Program-made: the position numbers and the translations under genes
Source: Halicephalobus mephisto
Lineage: Eukaryota > Nematoda > Chromadorea > Rhabditida > Panagrolaimidae
NCBI GenBank assembly: GCA_009193035.1
Contig: SWDT01000003.1
Coordinates: 930,001 to 994,000 of the forward strand
Length of the DNA: 64,000 nt
Direction: 5' to 3'
The notes under the pieces: model-generated
The model's input: only the letters and a program-made list of their open reading frames with translations
Database searches by the model: none
What the model was told of the DNA's origin: nothing
Part shown: piece by piece, positions 23,665 to 35,250 of the stretch
Numbering within the stretch: the stretch's first letter is position 1
Layout: each line of letters begins with the position of its first letter

Positions 23665-26641
23665 TTAATTGTATTTTGGAATTCCAGATTTAACTTGATC
23701 CAAAAAAGCTTGTTGAGATTGTAAAGTTGGTGGACCGCTTTCATTGTCTTCGATAAAGTATCCATAACATGGATAACTTTGAGATTTTGATAATGATGAT
23801 TGTTGATCTTCGTAAATTAATTGTTGAGGTTGAGAATTTAATTCATTTGAATATTGATGATTTTGATATTGTTGATTTGAATAACCATTAGGAATAACTT
23901 GTTGAAAACGATTAAGAAGACATTGAGCGGATTTACTTGAATGTGTAGCATACATTGGATCTCGATTTGTTTCAACAGTAAATATATGTTGAGTACCATT
24001 AACTACTGTAGTTGTGTTCTGGGATATAGGTTGTTGAATTCCAGATTCAATAAAAAATCGAGGTTTTTGTTGAAAATAATCTGGTGAAGCTCGTTCATTT
24101 GAAAGAATACTGTTTCCACAACAAGAATCAACATCCATTGATTGACTTCCACCAGGGAGATTTTGACGAATATCTGCATAACGGTCTTGAGTAAGAGTTA
24201 CGTTGTAATCCGGATCTGAATCGCTTACTGTAACGGATCCTGAGGGTAAATTACAACAATTACTTGCGGCAGAACCGTAACCGTGTTCGAAGGAACTTCC
24301 TGAGCAATGGGAATTCATCGAACTTATGGATGAACTGGATTGGCTATGACGGATGTATTGGTCAGTATGGTCCGCCATCGAGAGCACTTCCTCCACGTTC
24401 ATCCCGTTTATGTCGTTCAAGGGCTCCGTATCGTCCAGTAATTCCGCCAGAAGTGAGTCTACTTTCTGATGTCCGAAACTCTGAGCAAATTGCAAATTTT
24501 CTGTTATTAAATTTCCTAATATCATTATTGTCGGAAGAAATAACAGTAAATTTCCAAATCTGCTCGAAGCAACTTCTTTCGGATGACTCTCGCGAACGAC
24601 GTTATATAACGTTTCCTGGATTCTGTCTCTCATGTCGGCGATTTGTTCTGCTGCTTCAGCACTGAGGGACTTTATATGAGGATTTAAAACCACTATAGCA
24701 CTCATCAGGGCCATTTCTTGGTCTTTGAAGTTGAAAGACCTCAGAGGCTCCACTAGTTCATATATGGCTCTCTCCACAACTCGGTTCCCCAGATGGCTAA
24801 ACGGATTTATGTAATAAAATTTCAAAATTGAGACTTACAATGATTCTCCAATTACGTTGACGTCTTTAGGGACGTATCCGTAGCAGCAAAGACACAGAAT
24901 GTCGTGTTGTTTCGTAACTTTTGCCGTCGCAGCGGTGAAACTGAAAACCGACAAAGGAGCATAACAAGCCTTCACGAGGGCCACTTTGTCGTTAATATTG
25001 TGCAAATCCATAAGTGTAAAAAGCTGATCCACAGTATCGATAGCGGCAATCAGTCTTCTATGAGCACAAGCCTGTAGTTCATCCGATTGGACCTGTCTGA
25101 ACGTCTCGTGACGGATCTGAAAAAAGGATTATTGTGAAAATAAGGAACATTTCTATAAAACTCTCTGAAGGGGGAATTTTCAAGAATTCAGAAACCAAAA
25201 TAGCCTAAAATTCTGGTTTTACATAGATTGTTTTAGGATTAATGATATATTAGGAATTCATATATCAACTTCCTATGAAATAGTCTTAAGAAGAATTCCC
25301 AGGACTTTTTAGAAACCAAAATAGCCTAAAATTCTGGTTTTACGTGATCATTATTTCGAAATCAATGTTTTAGAATTATATTCTTCCTAAAAGGATTTAG
25401 AACTTTTTAAATCAGGGTATATAGAGTGTAACCCTCTGTTTATTCTCTAGGGTTAAGAGCTGTATATTAAAAGGGTAATACATATTGAAGAATCAGAACA
25501 CTCAAGTACCCTGCTGAAAACAAACTACTTTTTTAAAAATTCAAAAAACCGACCTCAGTACGTTTTCCATCGAGGACGTGGGGTTCCTCCAGAATGTGCT
25601 TCAAGGAACCGACATTCAGCGGATATATGGATTTAGGATCGTCCATTGTGTCTCCACGATTGACCATGAGCTCGAGATTCATAATCTGCATCAGAAGCGT
25701 CCGCATGTCGACCGGCAACTTTCTTATCCAATCATCTGTTGTGTCATCGTCATCTTCGAAGTTTATTTCCCCGAGGGAATTTCTTGAACGACGATGTCGG
25801 ATCGGATGGGATCTCCCAGCGGCATCTCTGTCTGGTCTGACGGCTTTCGGATCCATTCCGACTTCTAGACATCTCTTGAATCTACAGAAGCGGCAACTAT
25901 TTCTTTCATCTAAAAATTATAAAAATTAAAACTTTGTACACAATTGTTTTTATATGGATTTTTAGGATTTTAGAAAAACGCGAGTCAGAACAGAGCGAGT
26001 TGGTTTTTTAGAAATTGCCACATTTACCAGTTTTGTCTTTTTAGAACTTTCTTAAAAAGCAGCAAGTAGGGAGAGAGCGAGTTGGTTTTTTAGAAATTGC
26101 CAAATTTACCGTTTTTGACTTGCAAGAATTTTGATAAAAGAGCACAAGTGAGGGGAAAACAGGTCAACTTTGGTCTATATTTTACCAAATTTCCCACTTT
26201 TACCTTTTTTGCAAATCTTTCTCCCTTTCCCCGGGAATTTGAAAAAATATCATTTTTTTTCAGTTATAATGTTTTTTTAAAATAAAAAATGAACTTACAT
26301 CGATCAACAACACAGTTACCGTTGTACCGACAAGTGTATTCTTTGGTTCTTTTGAGAGTTCTTCTGAAAAATCCCTTGCAACCGAAGCAAGTAGGGACTC
26401 CATAATGCATCCTGGCCGGTCCATCTCCACAAACTCGACAAATATCCACTGATTTCACTCTTTTTAATCCGAGTTCATGTCCGTTGGATTGGTGATGGTT
26501 GTGAGCTCCACCGCTGTGTCCAGAATTCGACGATGATGGAATCTGATTCTGTGGCGGTGAATCATTAAATTTCGGTAAACTGGATTCTACTGATTGAGGA
26601 TAACCATCTTGTGAAAGAGCAAATTCAGGTGGTGACGGCAT
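23665..26641 (-). CDS. Nuclear hormone receptor (C4 zinc finger plus ligand-binding domain)
   Basis: Four minus-strand exons, 26641-26299, 25909-25554, 25116-24839 and 24796-23665, phase-consistent, about 702 residues. The DNA-binding domain (residues ~66-135) has all eight zinc cysteines: 68, 71, 85, 88 and 104, 110, 120, 123. The P-box reads CFGCKGFF, unlike the usual CEGCKGFF, which fits the expanded nematode HNF4-derived receptors. A ligand-binding-type domain of about 200 residues follows (from about 240). The last ~250 residues are rich in Ser, Gln, Asn and Tyr and probably disordered. It should be a nuclear transcription factor; I cannot choose the specific nhr ortholog. The ATG sits directly after a TTTTTTCAG acceptor, so it is either trans-spliced or has an unseen upstream exon. 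Confidence 0.92.
25171..25383. repeat. Interspersed repeat in nuclear receptor intron 2 (inverted partner in gmps-1)
   Basis: Near-identical reverse complement of 18327-18540. The two copies are about 6.6 kb apart and bracket the 3' half of gmps-1, all of cap-2 and the 3' half of the receptor gene. Confidence 0.85.
25918..26247. repeat. Interspersed repeat copy 2 (nuclear receptor intron 1)
   Basis: Direct copy of the repeat at 14857-15172, with a small insertion ('gtagggagagagcga') in the middle. The two lie in introns of unrelated genes, so recent mobility or gene conversion is likely. Confidence 0.85.
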
Positions 26642-28130
26642 CTGAAAAAATAATTTTTAAAAAATAAAAAAAAATAAATTTTTTTACAAAACGGTCCCGA
26701 CACAAAATTTCGGAATTTTTTAAGGTCCCGACACGAAATTTCGGAATTTTTTAAAAATCAAATAACCTAAAATTTTTAATTTACGTAATGGGTACTTTGT
26801 AATTTTAAAATTTCGTAATCAAAAATAAAATTATTAAATTATAAAAATTAATTTTTTTTTCAAAATGGTCCCGACACGAAAGTTCAAAAATTATTAAAAA
26901 GTAAGTTACCTATTTAAAAACATTAATTTTTTTATGATTTTCAAATTTCGTAATCAAAAATAAAATTATAAAAATTAATTTTTTTACAAAATAATCCCGA
27001 CACGAAAGTTCAAAAATTATTGAAAATTTCAATTTTTTTAAGATTTTGTAATTTCGTAATTAATTTTTAAAAACATATTTTCCTTAAATAAATCTAGAAG
27101 CTTCTACATCAAGGTACATAGAGGTGCCAAACCCCCTATCAATTTTTCAAAAAGTTTATATAAAAAAAAATTTAAAAAATCAAATTTTTTGTAATTTAAA
27201 AAATTATTTATTAAATGAAAAAAAATTAAAAAATCTCTATCAAATAAAATAAAAAAGATTTTTATTAAATAAAAGTTTTAAATTTAAAAAAAAACAAAAA
27301 TTTTAAATTTAAAAAAAACAAAAAATTTTAAATTTAAAGTAAAAATAAAAATTTTTTTATCAAATGAAATAAATTTAAAAAATTTTATCAAATGTAATAA
27401 ATTTAAAAAATTTTTATCGAATAAGAAAATTAAAAATTTTATCGAATAAGAAAATTTAAAATTTTTTATCGAATAAGAAAATTAAAATTTTATCGAATAA
27501 GAAAATTAAAAATTTTTTATCGTATTTTTGGATCGGATAACCCAGAAGCGACTCGTGACAAAACAAATCGATGAACCGGATAAACTGATTGCTGGAGCTT
27601 TATTCAGTCGACTCTAATCAAGACAAAAGAAGAAACGTGGCAAGGAGACTGATACGGACGGGTTTGTCTGTCTCGATCAGCCTAAGGGTCGGTTTGTCCA
27701 AAGCCGGACAAACAAGCCCCAGTTATTCATAAGTATCAAAAAAAGTAAAAAAAATAAAAAAAAGTAGAAAATTTAAAAATTTAAAAAAAAGTAAAAAATT
27801 TAAAAAAAATAAAAAAAAATAAAAAATTTAAAAAAATTTAAAATTTTAAAAATTTTAAAAGTAAAAAATCTTAAAATCTGGAATTTAAAAAAATTTTAAA
27901 ATTTAAAAATGATTTATTAGAATATATTTAAAAAATTAAAATTTTTAAAAATATTTTTTTTTGATCAAAATTTGATCAGTTTTGAATAAAAAACAAGGAG
28001 TTTAAAAAAATGAATTTTATAGTTTTTTGAATTCAATAGAGAAGCGAAAAGTGAATTTTATTTGGAAGTCTCGGGACTGATGTTTACACACCAAAATTTG
28101 CTCCCTGTAGTTGTACACGTGAACGAAAGC
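26642..28130. other. Upstream region of the nuclear receptor gene, mostly A+T-rich
   Basis: Positions 26680-27060 hold three loose copies of 'aatggtcccgacacgaaa'. Positions 27060-27530 are low-complexity A/T sequence with an 'atcgaataagaaaattaaa' repeat. Positions 27530-27720 are distinctly more G+C-rich and unique, with the perfect inverted pair GTTTGTCC/GGACAAAC around 27691-27712. This patch could be promoter or a noncoding first exon of the receptor gene. The rest is A/T runs. Confidence 0.5.
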
Positions 28131-29680
28131 CGGTGTCGAGGAACACGGAATCAACTTTCGCCACGAAAGTTTACAAATATCCCAATAAAATTAGTTATTT
28201 TTGAATGTAAAATTTTTATTTAGAAAATAATTCAAAAATAAAAACTCCGAATCTCGCCATGAAAGTTCCTGAAGATCAAGATAAGTTTATCTTTTACGTA
28301 TATATCTTCATTAGTACCTAAAAAATCTTAAAAAAGTATAATCTACTTTCGCCACGAAAGTTTACAAATATCCCAATAAAATCAGTCATTTTTGAATGTA
28401 AAATTTTTATTTAGAAAATAATTCAAAAATAAAAATTTCGAATCTCAGCACGAAAATCCCTGAAGATCAAGATAAGTTTTTATTCTTAGTTATCAATGAA
28501 GATATTCGTAAAAGATAATCAAGAAAAAAGAAACTGAACTCTCATTACGAAAGTCCCTGAAGGTCAAGATAAACTTATCTTTTATTATATATCTTCCCTA
28601 ATACCTAAAAACAAAAAAATCTAAGAAAATATAGTCTACTTTCGCCACGAAAGTCCCTGAAGATCAAGATAAATTTATCTTTTTAGTTATCAATGAAGAT
28701 ATTCGTAAAAGATAATCAAGAAAAAAACCGAACTTTCATTACGAAAGTCCCTGAAGGTCAAGATAAATTTATCTTTTATTATATATCTTCATTAATATCT
28801 AAAAACAAAAAACAAAAAATAATGTAGTCCAGTTTTGTCACGAAAGTTCATATTTCGATGAAATTAACCGTTTTTAAGGATGAAAAATTTTTATTCAAAA
28901 AATAACCTAAAAATAAAAATTTCGAATCTCGCCACGAAAGTAGATAAAAACCATAATAATGTCATTAGTTCTCAGCTCCAAGTGGAATCTCGCGTTAAAA
29001 AAGTTTAAAAAAACCAAAGCAATTCTCGTCGCAAAAGTTCCCTAAGGACTATGATAAGCCCATTCACCCTTAGGCCAAGTGGAAATTTGCACAAGAGGTA
29101 ACCTAAGAGGATAATGAAGTCAACTCTCGTCGCGAAAGTCCCTAAAGACCATAAAAATTTAATTTTTTTTAAAGAGAATTAAAATTAATATTATTTTAAA
29201 AAAACAAAATCAACTTTCATCACGAAAATTCTTGATAACATAAGGAAAAAATAAAATCAACTTTCACCGCGAAAATTCTTAAATATCATAAATTTGATTT
29301 TTTTAATGAAAATTAAAATTAATATTACTTTTTAAAGAAAAATAAAATCAACTCTCGTCACGAAAGTCCCTAAAGACCATAAAAATTTGATTTTTTTAAA
29401 GAGAATTAAAATTAATATTATTTTAAAAAAAAAACAAAATCAACTTTCACCACGAAAATTCTTAAATATCATAAATTTCATTTTTTTAATGAAAATTAAA
29501 ATTAATATTATTTTAAAAAAAAACAAAAACCTCTCATTGCGAAAATTCTTAAAAATCATTTTTTTCAAACAAAAAATACAAAAATAAAAATAATTTTTTA
29601 AATGTAAATTTTTAATAAAAATTGTTTTTTTCAAAAATGAATAAAAAAATGAAAAAAATCTAAAAAGAAAACAACGTGCA
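28130..29680. repeat. Large array of 'cgccacgaaagtccctgaag' repeats
   Basis: At least fifteen variant copies of CGCCACGAAAGTCCCTGAAG (followed by 'atcaagataa' or 'accataa') occur every 60-110 bp, with higher-order blocks. Blocks at 28150-28330 and 28340-28500 are close duplicates, as are parts of 28490-28780 and 29160-29540. Same family as 1-740. No gene seen. Confidence 0.85.
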
Positions 29681-30360
29681 ATACGGAAAAATTCGTGATT
29701 AAGACCAATGTTCTTTGGTTTTCACCGATATTAGAAACATGGCTTACTGTAAGATAAATTTATTGCGGATGAGTACCCCGCGGATCGCAGCATAGAGAAA
29801 AGTATATATCACGTCAAAATCCGTGGAAATCAATAACTAATTAAAAATAAATTTTTTTATAAAAATTAAAAATAAATTTTTTTATAACTAAAAATTATGA
29901 AATTTATTTATAAAAATTAAAAATTACAACATTTCTGTTAGGAAAAAATTAATATTTTTTATATGAAAATTTAGAAAATTAATTTCAGAAATGATTTTTG
30001 AAAAAATTATAAAATTTGTATCGGAAAAAATTAATATTTTTTACATTTTCACAGGGTTCTGGTCAATTTTAGTCGATAGATCTCTGTCTATGTACGCTCG
30101 GAGATCACGAAAAACCAAAACTGACCAATGGCGATAAATCCTCTGAAGATAAGAAGAACTGCGCGATTGACATCATCGCTCTAAAGTTATTTTTGGACAT
30201 AACGAGAGGAAGGTAAATTTGGTACTCACGACCAATGACTTGTGATTCAATAAAATTTTATCGATTTAGCACATGTTCAGAGATCAGTCAGACTGTGATA
30301 AAAGTTTGGAAAATTTTTGCAAAATTGTCTCGACACGAAATTCGAAAATATTTGAAAAAT
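29680..30360. other. Two unique patches within the gene-poor region
   Basis: Positions 29680-29830 and 30050-30300 have more even base composition than their surroundings and no internal repeats. I find no frame with family resemblance, no tRNA-like fold and no splice-bounded exon that I trust. They are candidates for distal regulatory DNA or noncoding exons. Confidence 0.35.
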
Positions 30361-30640
30361 TTTCAAAATTAAAATTTATGGTGATTTTAGAAGTTCCTAC
30401 TGTAGTCTAGAAGACTCTAGGAAGTTCTACAGAATCCTATTTACAATTTTATAAAATTTAAAAATAATTTTTTTTACAAAATTCGAAAATATTTGAAAAA
30501 TTTTCAAAATTAAAATTTATGGTGATTTTAGAAGTTCCTACTGTAATCTAGAAGACTCTAGGAAGTTCTACAGAATCCTATTTACAATTTTATAAAATTT
30601 AAAAATAAATTTTTTTTACAAAATTCGAGAATTTTCGTAT
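30360..30640. repeat. Tandem duplication of ~125 bp
   Basis: The block 'attcgaaaatatttgaaaaa' through 'acaattttataaaatttaaa' occurs twice in a row (about 30340-30470 and 30480-30605) with almost no differences. Confidence 0.8.
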
Positions 30641-30759
30641 TTAGTAGTTTTAATTTTTCATTAAATTTCAAAAGATCTCTAGAAAATTTCAGGAAGTTTC
30701 AGAAACTTCGGAGACTTCCACAATATTCTGGAAGATTTCTGAAGTTCCCATTGGGTTCT

Positions 30760-31515
30760 ATAATTAATTTATCAATACATAAAATACAATGTATCCGATA
30801 AGTCAAAGTCGTTTTTATGTATCCATATATAGAATGTAATGCATCGATGTTACGCTCAATGTATCGGTACATCAAAGCTATTTTAATAATATCTATATAC
30901 ATAGTACAATACATCTATATTACACTTAATGTATCGGTACATAAAATACAACTTATCTGGTAAATCAGAGCTGTTTTAGTATATTAATCTACTAGATACA
31001 ACAATATCGATATCAACTTGATCTATCGATACATAAAATACAATGTATCGGATAAGTCAAAGTCGTTTTTATGTATCCATATATAGAATATAACGCATCG
31101 ATGTTACGCTCAATGTATCGGTACATCAGAGCTGTTTTAATATATCTATATACATAGTACAATACATCTATATTACACTTAATGTATCAGTACATAAAAT
31201 ACAACTTATCTGGTAAATCAGAGCTGTTTTAGTATATTAATCTACTAGATACAACAATACATCGATATCAACTTAGTACAGTGGACTCGCAATGAGTGGA
31301 ACTTGAAAGGACCAGGAAAACGTTACATTTATAGCGATTTTTCAGTTATCGAATGTTCAACTTAGAGAACATTGAAGATTAAATGGGATTTCCGAGTCCT
31401 ATTTAACGCGTTTTTCCACTTGCCGCGAGTCCACTGTACATCAATACATAAAGTACGACGTATCCGATACATCAGAGTTGTTTTAATGTATCTATACATT
31501 ATATACCATGTAATT
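30760..31515. repeat. ~256-bp tandem repeat of 'aatgtatcggtacat' units
   Basis: Two nearly identical copies (about 30768-31020 and 31024-31275) and a third partial copy are made of sub-repeats such as 'caatgtatcggtacataaaa'. The third copy is interrupted by the MITE at 31279-31436. Confidence 0.85.
31279..31436. mobile_element. Tc1/mariner-type MITE with TA target duplication
   Basis: A 158-bp element with terminal inverted repeats: it begins CAGTGGACTCGCAATGAGTG and ends with the inverted sequence CGAGTCCACTG. It is flanked on both sides by TA (31277-31278 and 31437-31438), the target duplication of Tc1/mariner transposases. Too short for a transposase, so it must be moved in trans. It is inserted in the third unit of the 256-bp array, which resumes after the element. 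Confidence 0.85.
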
Positions 31516-31817
31516 TTTTATGTGGACAATATTTACCTTGAAGGAAAAGTGGATCTTGTGGAATTTGAACAAAAATTCCAAAAACAGTTTTTGTTTTATG
31601 AGACTGGAATCGACTAAACTCATGATTTCCGAAAAAACGTGTTTTGTCTTCTATTTGATACATTTCTCAACTTTCTAAGACGTCACGATGATAAATTACT
31701 ACGGAACAAAAAAGACCGATTACTTAAAAATTCGATAATTAGAATCCTACAGTAGTCAAAGGACTCTAGAGTTTATTGATAAATAATTTTCAAAAGATTA
31801 GGATCCTATGAAAATTG

Positions 31818-33382
31818 TTGAGAATTTAGTAGATTTTGAAATTTCAGGAAAGATTGTAGATTTTTGTAGAAAGTATTGGAGTTTTTCAGAATCCAGTGGG
31901 AATTCCTGAGGATTTTATAGAACATTCTGGAGGTTTTTAGAATCTCGTGGACATTTTAGAATCACTTCCGAATCCAGTAGAAGTCTTCTAAGGTACTGTA
32001 GGAGATCCGGGATTCTGTATAATAATCTAGAAACCTTCAGAATCTTCATAGAAGGCCTTAGACTTCAGTGGGGGTATTCTGGAGAAGATCTCATAAGCTG
32101 GGAGATTTCAGAATCTTTTACAACTTTTTAGAAACTTTCAGGATCTAGTGGAAGATTCTGAAGTCTTTCCAAAGCTTCTGTAACTTTATATACTTTCCAG
32201 AAGGCAATGGAAATTTCTGGAATCTCTTGAGATTTTATAGAAACCTCCAGAATCTAACAAAACAGAACTAAAATCCGAATTTAAAACTCCGGAAAATCTG
32301 TGTCGAGGGAATTTCACAAAAAATACTTTTAATTTCTATATTCGATAAAATAAAACCTTCCACAATTTACAAGTTTCAAAACTTTTCAGAATCCCTCAGA
32401 ATCTTAGAAAATTTAAAGTATTTTTAAAAATTCCGATTTTTACTTTTTTTTAAAATATTATGATCTTTATTTTTCTAGTTAACCAAACAGAAATCTAGTA
32501 GCTAAGCTTTTCCGAATTGAAATCAAAATATGGCCAAGATCAAAAAAGATCAAAATAAAAAATTTTGCCCGAAATTTTCTAAAATTCAAAAACTTGAAAT
32601 TATATTTATTCTGAAACAGTCTATTGTCTACTTAGTTTTCTGGTAGGCCAAATTTGCACATGTTATTCACAAGGCCAAACATGTTTTGAATAAAATAAAC
32701 ATTCGAAAATACAGTTTCTTTTAAAACAAATTCGAGAAAAAAACTAAATCATGATTTTTAAAAAAAAGTAAAAATTGAAGTTTTAAATTTTCTAAGATTC
32801 TGAGGGATTCTGAAAAGTTTTGAAACTTGTAAATTTTGGAAGGTTTTATTTTATCGAATATAGAAATTAAAAATATTTTTTGTGAAATTCCCTCGACACA
32901 GATTTTCCGGAGTTTTAAATTCGGATTTTAGTTCTGTTTTGTTAGATTCTGGAGGTTTCTATAAAATCCCAAGAGATTCCAGAAATTTCCATTGCCTTCT
33001 GGAAAGTATATAAAGTTACAGAAGCTTTGGAAAGACTTCAGAATCTTCCACTAGATCCTGAAAGTTTCTAAAAAGTTGCAGAAGATTCTGAAATCTCCCA
33101 GCTTATGAGACCTTCTCCAGAATACCCCCACTGAAGTCTAAGACCTTCTATGAGGATTCTGAAGGTTTCTAGATTACTATACAGAATCCCGGAATCTCCT
33201 ACAATACCTTAGAAGACTTCTATTGAATTCGGAAGTGATTCTAAAATGTCCACGAGATTCTAAAAACCTCCAGAATGTTCTGTAAAATCCTCAGGAATTT
33301 CCACTGGATTCTGAAAGACTCCAATACTTTTTACAAAATTTCACAATCTTCCCTGAAATTTCAAAATCTACTAAATTCTCAA
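31818..33382. repeat. Long inverted repeat, arms ~620-640 bp
   Basis: The left arm (about 31818-32455) returns as its reverse complement on the right (about 32765-33382) at roughly 90-95% identity by eye. A spacer of about 300 bp separates them. The arms are rich in 'agattctggaa' and 'ttctagaa' phrases. Each arm carries a mirrored TTC/GAA cluster (GAAATTTCTGGAA at 32211-32223, TTCCAGAAATTTC at 32977-32989). Transcription would give a strong hairpin. No target duplication or coding content was seen. Confidence 0.85.
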
Positions 33383-34440
33383 GAAGTTTTATAACTTTCT
33401 ACTGGATTCTAAAAAGTTCAAAAAAATTTTATGGAGTTCTAGTCAACAAAAATACGAAATTTGCAAGAAAACAAGGCAGATTTCGTGTCCGATTTTGTAT
33501 TCAATCGCCCTCGCAAAACACCAGTGATCATGCACGTGAATTTGCCAGTTTTCACAAAATTTCTGATTTTAGGACAGACAACATAGACCAATTTTGAATG
33601 TACATGTTTATAAATAAAGTCCCATGTCATCGTTGAACTACTTTTACCTGATTAATGTTGTTTTTTTAATTTAAAAAAACTTAAAATTCCGATTTATTTA
33701 AATTTTAAAAAAAATTAAAATTTTAATTCTAAAAAAAATAAAAAATTCGGACTTTTCTGAAATCGTAAAATTATTCCGAAATTTAAATTAAATGGAATAA
33801 ATTAGGCTAAAAAAAGTAAAAATTATTTAAAAAAACTAAAATTTTTAAAAATATTTAAAAAAAATTAAAATTATAGAAATTTTTAAAATTATTAAAGTTA
33901 TTAAAAAAATTAAAATTATAGAAATTATAGAAATTTAAAAATTATTTTAAAAGAAAAGTAAAATTATCGAAATTTAAAAAATTTTAAAACTATTTAAAAA
34001 AAATTAAAATTATTGAAATTTTAAAATTATTAAAGTTTTTAAAAAAATTAAAATTATAGAAATTTTAAAATTATTTTAAAAGAAAAGTAAAATTATCGAA
34101 ATTTAAAAATTTTTAAAACTATTTAAAAAAAATTAAAATTATAAAAATTTTTTGAATTTTTCAAATCTCGATGGCGATTACGAAATCGATTTTTATTGAA
34201 CAAAAGCTCATGATCTCTCACTTTCGGCTCAAAAAAACAGAAAACACGGAAACAGACCAAACTCTAGAAACGGAAGTCGGTCAAAGAATGCCAAACTTCC
34301 TTTTCGAAGGATAAAAACCAAACATTACTCACAGGATCTAAGATGTTTTAAAATATATTCTAATTCCTAAAATAAATCAAATTTAAAAATCTTTCGTAAT
34401 TTATTAAATATTATAAAAGTGAAATTTTTTAAAGAAAATA
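33383..34440. other. A+T-rich region with one unique patch
   Basis: Positions 33650-34160 consist of A/T units of about 130 bp ('aaaattatcgaaatttaaaa'). Positions 34160-34350 are unique with more even composition. An open frame at 33439-33630 (minus) has no recognisable features. No gene is supported. Confidence 0.45.
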
Positions 34441-35250
34441 CATCGTAACGAATTTTCAGAAACTTCTAAAACTCAAGGATTCAGAAGATTTAGAAGATTC
34501 TGAAGATTGAAAAAAGTTTCTAGAAGAATCCAGAAGGCTAAAAGAGATTCTAGAAGCTCATAATGGGATTTTAGAAGGATTCAGAAAGCCAAAAGAAGTT
34601 CTAGAAGACTATCACAGAATCCTGGAGATTTACAGAATCTTCCAGGAGATTCTAGAAGATTCTGAAGATGGATAAAAGTTTCTAGAAGAATCTAGAAGGC
34701 TAAAAGAGATTCTAGAAGCTCATAATGGGATTTTAGAAGGATTCAGAAAGCCAAAAGAAGTTCTAAAAGACTGTCACAGAATCTGGAGATTTACAGAATC
34801 TTCCAGGAGATTCTAGAAGATTCTGGAGATTGAAAAAAGTTTCTAGAAGAATCTAGAAGGCTAAAAGAGATTCTAGAAGTTCATAATGGAATTTTAGAAG
34901 GATTCAGAAAGCCAAAAGAGGTTCTAAAAGACTATCACAGAATCCTGGAGACTTACAGAATCTTCCAGGAGATTCTAGAAGATTTAGAAGATTCTGGAGA
35001 TGGATAAAAGTTTCTAAAAAAATTCAGAAGGCTAAAAGAGATTCTAGAAGCTTCGGAAAGATTTTTAAAGATTTCAGAATTTTTCATCAGCTTCTAGAAA
35101 ATTAGATAAAATTGCAGAATTCTCCAGAAATCTTGGAAAGACTTCAGAATCTTCTATTGATTTCTGAAAACTTCTAAGAGTCTGGTACTGTCTTCTGAAA
35201 ACTTCTATAAAGTTTCAAAAAACTTCGGAATTTTTTACTGGATTCTGGAA
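34440..35250. repeat. ~160-bp satellite rich in TTCTAGAA motifs
   Basis: About four units share 'aaaagagattctagaagctc', 'ggattcagaaagccaaaaga' and 'cagaatcttccaggagattc', repeating at about 34540, 34705, 34865 and 35040. Perfect three-unit TTCnnGAAnnTTC motifs (TTCTAGAAGATTC) occur at 34650-34662 and 34811-34823. No coding content. Confidence 0.85.

Noticed and set aside
24264..24665. 133-codon plus-strand frame
   Set aside because: Antisense to the nuclear receptor's last exon, with no family resemblance.
28130..29680. CRISPR-like array
   Set aside because: Repeats are degenerate, spacing is irregular and the host genome is a eukaryote with introns.
29680..30300. tRNA or snRNA gene in the unique patches
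   Set aside because: No A/B box pair or cloverleaf could be drawn by eye.
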